NCBI GenBank assembly: GCA_020025375.1
Contig: JAHHSF010000038.1
Location: 1 to 10,751, forward strand
Direction: 5' to 3'
Source of the DNA: Oscillospiraceae bacterium
GTDB lineage: Bacteria > Bacillota > Clostridia > Oscillospirales > Oscillospiraceae
Length of the DNA: 10,751 bases
A model generated the notes under the pieces. That model was not told the DNA's origin, searched no databases, and saw only the letters and a program-made list of their open reading frames with translations. Position 1 is the stretch's first letter. Each line of letters opens with the position of its first letter. The translations under genes and the position numbers were made by a program. Shown here in pieces: positions 6,560-10,751 of the stretch.

Positions 6560-6597
6560 AAAAATCCCCCGCCCAGGCCAACGGCCCGGATGGGGGA
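6560..6597 (-). terminator. Intrinsic terminator of the unrecognised exported protein gene
   Basis: On the minus strand a GC-rich stem (TCCCCC..CCGGGCC with GGCC..CGGGGGA, 6597-6565, loop about GTT, one mismatch) is followed by T5 (complement of 6560-6564). It starts about 12 nt after the stop codon at 6609. Confidence 0.9.
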
Positions 6598-6608
6598 GCG
6601 CTTCTTTT

Positions 6609-7280
6609 TTAGATGGTCCACTCGCTGTGGATGACGGCGACGAGCCGATATGCCTCCTGATAGGGGGCAAAGACCAGCTTCAGTCCGCACCAGTCGAAGC
6701 CGCCGTACTCCGGGTTCAGGCCTGGGAAGTAATACTCCACGAACCGGGCGTCATGGAACACGTCCTTCACATTTTCCAAAGCGTTTCCCTGGCCGATGAC
6801 CTGGTCAATGCCGATGACCGGGGCGTTGGCATAGTCGGCGTTGTAGACGTAGCGGTCAAAGTAATCCTTGATGGTGAGGGAGATGGGATCCCCGCTCCCG
6901 TCGGCCACCCCCCACTGGTACAGGGTGGTATCTGTGGGCGCACCGGCGATTTGATTGCAGGTGAGGGCCACGTTGGTATTAAGATCCACGGTGGAGTAGG
7001 GGGCAAAGACCACGCCCTTCTCGGGGTGGGCCAGGGCGGACAGACCGGCGTAGTCCTGCTTCTGGAGGGCCGCGACCGCGTTGGCCGCGCTCTCTAAAAG
7101 GACGGTGTTGTCCTCCACATCCAATGTGGCGGGGGGCTGGGACACCGTGATGGCGGCGGCGGCCATGGTCGCCATGGGGAAGTCTGTATTGTTGGGGCCC
7201 AGACAGCCCACGTTGCTCATCAGGCCGATACAAAATCCGACTACCAGCATAATCAGTGAGCTAAAAATAGTTTTTGCCAT
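6609..7280 (-). CDS. Membrane-anchored or secreted protein of unknown function
   Basis: I do not recognise a named family. The 223-aa protein starts with a basic residue and a hydrophobic segment (about residues 5-22, SLIMLVVGFCIGLM), so it is exported or anchored by its N terminus. A cysteine at 26 (SNVGC) follows, but the -3 position is Asn, so this is not a standard lipobox. A low-complexity Ala/Pro linker leads to a globular part from about residue 60. That part has LQKQDYAGLSALAHPEKGV and VFAPY, YQWGVADGSGDP, DYFDRYVYNADY, EYYFPGLNPEYGG and the ending HSEWTI. From memory, this pattern (HPEKGV..PY to a C-terminal HxEWTI) recurs in small clostridial and bacillar exported proteins with a possibly NTF2-like fold; this is not verified. 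AAAGGAG lies about 8 nt before the ATG. The gene has its own promoter and terminator and is divergent from udp. Confidence 0.8.
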   Translation of the reverse strand: MAKTIFSSLIMLVVGFCIGLMSNVGCLGPNNTDFPMATMAAAAITVSQPPATLDVEDNTVLLESAANAVAALQKQDYAGLSALAHPEKGVVFAPYSTVDLNTNVALTCNQIAGAPTDTTLYQWGVADGSGDPISLTIKDYFDRYVYNADYANAPVIGIDQVIGQGNALENVKDVFHDARFVEYYFPGLNPEYGGFDWCGLKLVFAPYQEAYRLVAVIHSEWTI

Positions 7281-7346
7281 GGAATCACTCCTTTGCCTGA
7301 GGACACTCCTATTTTAAAGAAGAAGAAAAGAAAATACAACAACAAA

Positions 7347-7375
7347 AAGTTACAGAACTGCATCTCATTTGTCAA
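7347..7375 (-). promoter_or_regulatory. Promoter of the unrecognised exported protein gene
   Basis: On the minus strand a perfect -35 TTGACA (7375-7370) and a weak -10 TAACTT (7352-7347) are 17 bp apart, about 70 bp before the ATG. It is back-to-back with the udp promoter, the two -35 elements being 14 bp apart. Confidence 0.55.
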
Positions 7376-7389
7376 TGTTGGCAAAAACC

Positions 7390-7418
7390 TTGCAAACAAG
7401 CGGGGAAAACGATATAAT
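7390..7418 (+). promoter_or_regulatory. Promoter of the uridine phosphorylase gene
   Basis: TTGCAA (7390-7395), a 17-bp spacer and a perfect TATAAT (7413-7418). The start is expected near 7425, giving a leader of about 78 nt before the ATG at 7503. Confidence 0.8.
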
Positions 7419-7441
7419 ACCGCTGTTGGAAAAGACAGTGG

Positions 7442-7485
7442 CGGGAAGGGTTGCCGCCCCGAAGGGGAAGGCCCTCCCGAGTTTT
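7442..7485 (+). promoter_or_regulatory. GC-rich structured leader of udp, possible attenuator
   Basis: Within the udp leader, CGGGA-AGGG (7442-7450) can pair with CCCTCCCG (7472-7479), enclosing an inner CCCC-GAA-GGGG hairpin (7457-7467). GAGTTTT (to 7485) follows, then the ribosome site GAGGTG at 7491. The stem followed by a short U run looks like a weak terminator or a translation-blocking structure. No known riboswitch class is recognised. Confidence 0.4.
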
Positions 7486-7502
7486 GTAATGAGGTGAACA
7501 GA

Positions 7503-8276
7503 ATGGATAAAGATCTGCGGAAAAAACAGTTTCATATCAACTGTGAGGAGGGGGACGTGGGCCGCTATGTCCTGCTTCCCGGTGATCCCGGCCGTTGCGA
7601 GAAGATCGCCGCCTACTTTGATAACCCACAGAAGGTGATGTCAAACCGGGAATATACCACCTATACCGGCACCCTCCTGGGCGAGAAGGTTTCCGTTTGC
7701 TCCACCGGCATCGGCGGGCCCTCCGCTGTCATTGCCATCGAGGAGCTGACCGCCATCGGGGCCGACACCTTCATCCGCGTGGGCACCTGCGGCGGCATCA
7801 AGCTGGACGTGCAATCCGACGACGTGGTCATCGCCACCGGCGCCATCCGCATGGAGGGGGCCAGCCGGGAATATGCCCCCATCGAGTTCCCCGCTGTGGC
7901 CGACTTTTCCGTTACCACCGCTCTGGTGGAAGCCGCCAAGGTCCGGGGCAACCGCTGGCACGCCGGCGTCGTCCAGTGTAAGGACTCCTTCTACGGCCAG
8001 CACGACCCCGCCCGGATGCCCGTGAGCTATGAGCTGTTGGCAAAGTGGGAGGCCTGGAAGCGTCTGGGGGTCCTGGCCTCCGAGATGGAGTCTGCCGCCC
8101 TCTTCACCGCCGCCGCCGCTCTGGGGGTGCGTTGCGGCTCCTGCTTCCACGTTATCTGGAACCAGGAGCGCCAGGCTGCCGGCCTGGACCAGACCGAGAG
8201 CCACGACCTCCACGCCGCCATTGAGGTTGGCATCGGGGCCCTCAAGAACCTCATCCACCAGGACCGGGAGGGATAA
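7503..8276 (+). CDS. udp: Uridine phosphorylase
   Basis: A 257-aa cytoplasmic enzyme of the nucleoside phosphorylase (PNP/UDP) superfamily, cleaving uridine with phosphate to uracil and ribose-1-phosphate for pyrimidine salvage. It aligns by eye with E. coli Udp: LPGDPGRCEKIA (about 25-36; phosphate-binding R31), SNREYTT (R49), VCSTGIGGPSAVIAIEEL (65-82), RVGTCGG (R92, T95), EFPAVADFSVTTALVEAAK (128-146), the uracil-side loop KDSFYGQHDP, and the ribose-binding SEMESAAL (E194, M195, E196). Length is near the 253 aa of E. coli Udp. ATG 7503 is chosen because GAGGTG lies about 6 nt upstream; the open frame extends upstream but would include the promoter. The gene is monocistronic with a strong terminator. 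Specificity for uridine over other nucleosides rests on similarity. Confidence 0.94.
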   Translation: MDKDLRKKQFHINCEEGDVGRYVLLPGDPGRCEKIAAYFDNPQKVMSNREYTTYTGTLLGEKVSVCSTGIGGPSAVIAIEELTAIGADTFIRVGTCGGIKLDVQSDDVVIATGAIRMEGASREYAPIEFPAVADFSVTTALVEAAKVRGNRWHAGVVQCKDSFYGQHDPARMPVSYELLAKWEAWKRLGVLASEMESAALFTAAAALGVRCGSCFHVIWNQERQAAGLDQTESHDLHAAIEVGIGALKNLIHQDREG

Positions 8277-8277
8277 G

Positions 8278-8312
8278 AAAGAAGCGGGAAGCCATCGGCT
8301 TCCCGCTTCTTT
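8278..8312. terminator. Intrinsic terminator after udp, probably bidirectional
   Basis: A perfect 16-bp stem (AAAGAAGCGGGAAGCC, loop ATC, complement) begins two bases after the udp stop and ends in TTT. It lies between convergent udp and the PAP2-like gene and can form on both strands. A second perfect repeat, CTGTGGCC (8332-8339) with GGCCACAG (8349-8356), lies between it and the PAP2 stop but lacks a U run. Confidence 0.88.
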
Positions 8313-8378
8313 ACATATTCTTATGGACGGCCTGTGGCCTTCCAGGTCGGCCACAGCGGGGGTAGGAGCGGTGTCCCC

Positions 8379-9101
8379 TCAGGTCGTCAGGCCCAATGCC
8401 AGCCCGGCCGCCAGGGCCAGAGAGATCCAGCCCACCGTCTTAATATGGGCGGCTCTCTCCCGCTGGGGAGCGTAGGCGTAAACATAGGCGGCCACGCAGA
8501 CAGGGAGGGCGACCAGAATGTCCAGAACGGAATGTTGCTTCAGAAAAACGGTAGAGATGCTGATGAGGAAAGCGGCCACACCGAAGGCGAGGCGCCAGGG
8601 TGTCGTGCTGAAATGCTTGCTCCTCCACGCGCAGAGGGCCACCGCCACAGAGCCGATCACGTGGAGGGAGGGGGAGACATTCGTGTTGGTGTCGAACTGA
8701 TAGAAACCGGCTATAAAACGGGTGAAGAGATTGTCCCGCTCAAAGGCCGCCGGGCGAAGCTCTTGACAATTGGGGAAAAGAATGAAGATGACCAGCGCCA
8801 GGGAGTAGGATACAATGATGAATTTCATCAGTTTGACAAAGGAATCCGTATCAAACAGGAGCGTATAGATATGGATGCCCAGCAGAAAGACGAACCAGAA
8901 CAGGTAGGGAATCAAAAAATATTCACAGAAGGGGATGTAATCGTCCAGCGAGCAGTAGATCGGATAATAGGTTTCCCGAATCCACAGCCGCTCCAGGATG
9001 AAAAACGCAAGGCCGAACAAAGGCCAGTAGAGCAGATACTTTAAGTGCCGGAATTCCGGTGAATTCAGCTTTTCAAAACGAAATGTTCTATAATCGACCA
9101 T
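8379..9101 (-). CDS. PAP2-superfamily membrane phosphatase, Aur1/PAP2_3-like
   Basis: A 240-aa polytopic membrane protein with about six hydrophobic segments. PAP2 enzymes remove or transfer phosphate on lipid headgroups or lipid carriers. Motif 1 is reduced to an RP (116-117, in NCQELRP) with no Lys at the usual place. Motif 2 is PSLH (144-147) instead of PSGH. Motif 3 keeps H190 and D194 in STVFLKQHSVLD but has Thr for the usual Arg. The catalytic His pair and Asp are kept, and this pattern resembles the Aur1/inositol-phosphorylceramide-synthase-like branch. The start is placed at ATG 9101: GGAGGAG lies upstream, at a longish 12-nt spacing, and a promoter fits ahead of it. In-frame ATGs at 9122 and 9146 lack ribosome sites, and the frame's further extension runs through a tRNA gene. 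The substrate is unknown. Confidence 0.85.
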   Translation of the reverse strand: MVDYRTFRFEKLNSPEFRHLKYLLYWPLFGLAFFILERLWIRETYYPIYCSLDDYIPFCEYFLIPYLFWFVFLLGIHIYTLLFDTDSFVKLMKFIIVSYSLALVIFILFPNCQELRPAAFERDNLFTRFIAGFYQFDTNTNVSPSLHVIGSVAVALCAWRSKHFSTTPWRLAFGVAAFLISISTVFLKQHSVLDILVALPVCVAAYVYAYAPQRERAAHIKTVGWISLALAAGLALGLTT

Positions 9102-9161
9102 GTTATGTATAAACTCCTCCATAAAACCGAAAGACCATCCAGGCATGGACCGAATATTAAG

Positions 9162-9190
9162 AGTATAATCGGAACGAAAATGTCTGTCAA
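9162..9190 (-). promoter_or_regulatory. Promoter of the PAP2-like gene
   Basis: On the minus strand TTGACA (9190-9185), a 17-bp spacer and TATACT (9167-9162), about 55 bp before the preferred ATG at 9101. It is divergent from the tRNA-Leu promoter. Confidence 0.8.
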
Positions 9191-9221
9191 GAGGGCTGCC
9201 CTCCCCGGTTTGCCGGGCCGG

Positions 9222-9263
9222 AAAAATTTTTGACTTGACAAACGCTTCACCAGCCGCTATAAT
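9222..9263 (+). promoter_or_regulatory. Consensus promoter with UP-like tract for tRNA-Leu
   Basis: A perfect TTGACA (9235-9240), a 17-bp spacer and a perfect TATAAT (9258-9263). The tract A5T5 (9222-9231) sits just upstream of the -35, as in stable-RNA promoters with UP elements. The start is expected near 9270, about 23 nt before the mature tRNA. The short leader can form GTCTT-GAAA-AAGAC (9273-9286). Confidence 0.93.
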
Positions 9264-9292
9264 AATCAAGCGGTCTTGAAAAAGACTGATTT

Positions 9293-9377
9293 GCGGATGT
9301 GCTGGAACAGGTAGACAGGCACGTTTGAGGTGCGTGTGTCTTTTGACGTGTGCGTTCAAGTCGCATCATCCGCACCA
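9293..9377 (+). tRNA. tRNA-Leu(GAG), CCA encoded
   Basis: An 85-nt class II tRNA folded by hand. The acceptor stem is GCGGATG (9293-9299) with CATCCGC (9367-9373), followed by A and an encoded CCA (9375-9377). The D stem is CTG/CAG with loop GAACAGGTAGA. The anticodon stem is CACGT/GCGTG (one G-U) with loop TTGAGGT and anticodon GAG (9327-9329). The long variable arm (GTC-TTTT-GAC) is typical of Leu, and the T arm is GTGCG/CGCAT with loop TTCAAGT. It reads CUC and CUU leucine codons. It has its own consensus promoter and terminator. An open frame of the PAP2-like gene runs antisense through it only by chance. Confidence 0.96.
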
Positions 9378-9416
9378 AACAAAAAGACCAGTCTTTGGAC
9401 TGGTCTTTTTGTTTGG
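9375..9416 (+). terminator. Terminator of tRNA-Leu whose stem includes the CCA end
   Basis: CCAAACAAAAAGACCAGTC (9375-9393) pairs perfectly over 19 bp with 9398-9416, loop TTTG. The core GACCAGTC/GACTGGTC stem is followed by T5 (9406-9410), which would release the transcript. The full stem reaches back into the CCA of the tRNA. The outer half of the symmetry may simply make the site active on both strands. Confidence 0.9.
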
Positions 9417-9460
9417 GCTTTGGCGGCTTTGCCGCCTTGGTCCGGTTTTATCTTTTTGCG

Positions 9461-9490
9461 TCGGAGCCCCAATCGCTTGCTCCGATTTTT
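9461..9490 (+). terminator. Second terminator-like hairpin in front of the RluA-family gene
   Basis: TCGGAGC (9461-9467) pairs with GCTCCGA (9479-9485) over an 11-nt loop, followed by T5 (9486-9490). It lies 14 nt before the AAGGAGG ribosome site of the next gene. No clear promoter is seen between it and the tRNA terminator. Another 6-bp hairpin, GGCGGC-TTT-GCCGCC, lies at 9422-9436. It could be a back-up terminator or an attenuator for the downstream operon. Confidence 0.6.
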
Positions 9491-9516
9491 CATGATTTCA
9501 CGCAAGGAGGGCGTTT

Positions 9517-10215
9517 ATGGCCCGCATGAATTGGCCGACCATATTATATGAGGACCACGAGTTCCTGGTTATTGACAAGCCCGCCGGTCAGCTTTCAGTG
9601 GCCACCGAAGGCAGTCAAAACACCGCCTACCGCCAGGCTACCGACTACATCCGCATCCGCAACAAGCGGGCGCGGCTCTTCATCGTCCACCGCCTGGACC
9701 GGGACACCTCCGGCGTTCTCCTCTTTGCCAAGAACGAGGCCCTCAAGCTGGCCCTCCAGGAGAACTGGAATGAGCTGGTCCGCCGCCGGGGTTATCAGGC
9801 CATCGTGGCCGGAAAGCCCCCCAAGGAGGCCGACACCCTCCGCTCTTACCTGCTGGAAAACCGGGCCCACATCGTCTACTCCGCCCAGGAAAAGAAGGGC
9901 GGCAAGCTGGCCGTGACCCACTACCGCTTCCTGAAAGAGCGGAAGGGATACAGCCTGCTGGACCTCTCCATCGACACCGGCCGGAAAAATCAAATTCGCG
10001 TCCAGCTGGCCGACCTGGGCTGTCCCGTGGCCGGGGATCGGAAATACGGCGCGGGCAAGGCGGGCGATCCCATCCGCCGTCTGGCCCTCCACGCAGGCAA
10101 CCTGATCCTGCTCCACCCCATCAATGGACAGGAATATTCCTTTACGGCGCAACTGCCCCGCGAATTCGGGAGGCTCTTTCCGGAGAAGTTCCCCAAGGAG
10201 GAAACGAAACTATGA
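9517..10215 (+). CDS. RluA-family pseudouridine synthase
   Basis: A 232-aa enzyme that isomerises specific uridines of rRNA or tRNA to pseudouridine. It starts directly with the catalytic domain: ILYEDHEFLVIDKPAG (9-24), the catalytic loop HRLDRDTSG (58-66; nucleophile Asp61), a central YQAIVAGKPP strand region, and the conserved TGRKNQIRVQLADLG segment (154-168) with GDRKYG. There is no N-terminal S4 RNA-binding domain, so it belongs to the short RluA-like forms; the target uridine cannot be read from sequence. Asn replaces the His of the common RxHQIR motif, as I recall from many clostridial members. AAGGAGG lies about 6 nt before ATG 9517. Its TGA overlaps the ATG of trmB, indicating translational coupling. 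No own promoter is evident. Confidence 0.92.
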   Translation: MARMNWPTILYEDHEFLVIDKPAGQLSVATEGSQNTAYRQATDYIRIRNKRARLFIVHRLDRDTSGVLLFAKNEALKLALQENWNELVRRRGYQAIVAGKPPKEADTLRSYLLENRAHIVYSAQEKKGGKLAVTHYRFLKERKGYSLLDLSIDTGRKNQIRVQLADLGCPVAGDRKYGAGKAGDPIRRLALHAGNLILLHPINGQEYSFTAQLPREFGRLFPEKFPKEETKL

Positions 10216-10751
10216 GAATGAGAAAGAAACCAAACCTGATTCCCCGGATGGAGCGGTGTGCTGCCGTCCAGATCAAGGAGCCCAAGGACCACAAGGGCAA
10301 GTGGCGGGAGCTGATGCCCGAGGCGACCGAGTTGCGGCTGGAAATCGGGTGCGGCAAGGGCCGCTTCACCTGCGAGACCGCCGCCGCCAACCCACAGGCC
10401 CTCTTTGTGGCTGTGGAGCGGGTACCCGACGCCATGGTCATCGCCATGGAGCGGGCAGTAAGCATGGGCCTCGCCAACGTCTTTTTCGTGGATGCCGACG
10501 CCGCCAACCTGGCCGAGTATTTTGAGCCCGGCGAGGTGGACCTGCTCTATATCAACTTCTGCGACCCCTGGCCCGCCAACCGCCAGGCCAAGCGCCGCCT
10601 CACCCATGAGGGCTTTCTCCGCTCCTACCGGAACGTCATCAAGGACGGGGGGGAGATCCACTTTAAGACCGACAACCACGGCCTTTTCGAGTGGTCCCTC
10701 TTCCAGTTCCCTAAGGCTGGGTACGAGCTGAAGGAGGTCACCCGCAATCTC
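10212..10751 (+). CDS. trmB: tRNA (guanine-N7-)-methyltransferase, 5' part (cut by window end)
   Basis: The first 180 codons of an S-adenosylmethionine-dependent enzyme that makes m7G, normally at position 46 of tRNA. The SAM-binding motif is LEIGCGKGRF (43-52), followed by VAVERVPDAM for the ribose-binding acidic residue. The family signature DPWPANRQAKRRLTHEGFL (118-136) and IHFKTDN (149-155) hold the catalytic and tRNA-contacting residues; the usual NFSDPWPK..H is NFCDPWPA..Q here. The full protein is usually about 210-240 aa, so roughly 30-60 residues are missing. Its ATG (10212-10214) overlaps the TGA of the RluA-family gene (ATGA), so the two form one operon for RNA modification, downstream of a tRNA gene. 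AAGGAGG-like bases (10196-10202) serve as ribosome site inside the upstream gene. Confidence 0.95.
   Translation, partial: MRMRKKPNLIPRMERCAAVQIKEPKDHKGKWRELMPEATELRLEIGCGKGRFTCETAAANPQALFVAVERVPDAMVIAMERAVSMGLANVFFVDADAANLAEYFEPGEVDLLYINFCDPWPANRQAKRRLTHEGFLRSYRNVIKDGGEIHFKTDNHGLFEWSLFQFPKAGYELKEVTRNL

Noticed and set aside
7293..7502. N-terminal extension of uridine phosphorylase from 7293
   Set aside because: It contains the udp promoter and leader, and the extra residues are Lys/Asn-rich and unlike the family. The ATG at 7503 has a ribosome site and matches the family's length.
9102..9359. N-terminal extension of the PAP2-like protein to 9359
   Set aside because: It would run antisense through the tRNA-Leu gene and across both divergent promoters. 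The ATG at 9101 has a GGAGGAG site and a promoter upstream.
9293..9416. tRNA-Leu as an integration (att) site of a mobile element
   Set aside because: No integrase gene, no repeated tRNA 3' end downstream, and housekeeping genes follow directly.
9330..9551. Small plus-strand open frame starting inside the tRNA
   Set aside because: It begins in the anticodon stem region and spans the tRNA terminator, with no ribosome site.

Overview
The window looks like a chromosomal segment of an anaerobic, GC-rich member of the Clostridia, most like the Oscillospiraceae (Flavonifractor/Lawsonibacter type). This is an inference. It rests on strong AGGAGG-type ribosome binding sites, AT-rich sigma-A-type promoters (TTGACA-N17-TATAAT style) set in GC-rich DNA, many GC-rich hairpin-plus-U terminators, a superoxide reductase in place of aerobic-style detoxification, and a K+-dependent, Na+-type membrane pyrophosphatase. 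No phage, CRISPR or intact mobile element is visible.

Layout from left to right: the last 37 codons of a membrane protein, a bidirectional terminator, then a divergent pair made of a MerR/GyrI-type regulator (minus) and a MATE multidrug efflux pump (plus). The pump's promoter has the 19-bp spacer and central dyad typical of MerR-activated promoters. Next comes a monocistronic superoxide reductase (desulfoferrodoxin) with its own promoter and terminator. An AT-rich island follows, carrying a gene of the L-2-amino-thiazoline-4-carboxylate hydrolase-like family, and then about 370 bp without a convincing gene but with several inverted repeats. This is the most compositionally foreign stretch of the window.

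The centre holds a large minus-strand hppA (membrane-bound ion-pumping pyrophosphatase) with its own promoter and terminator, then an unrecognised membrane-anchored or secreted protein (minus), divergent from a uridine phosphorylase gene (plus) whose 5' leader can fold into a GC-rich attenuator-like structure.

The right part has a PAP2/Aur1-like membrane phosphatase (minus), divergent from a tRNA-Leu(GAG) gene driven by a perfect consensus promoter with an A/T-tract upstream. The encoded CCA end of the tRNA lies inside the stem of its own terminator. Downstream, after a second terminator-like hairpin, an RluA-family pseudouridine synthase gene overlaps by 4 bases a tRNA (guanine-N7) methyltransferase gene (trmB) that runs off the window. 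This gives a small RNA-modification operon next to a tRNA gene.

Most of the window is ordinary housekeeping content. The points most worth a second look are the MerR-type operator, the AT-rich island with its unexplained 370 bp, the udp leader structure, and the tRNA/terminator/attenuator arrangement in front of rluA-trmB.
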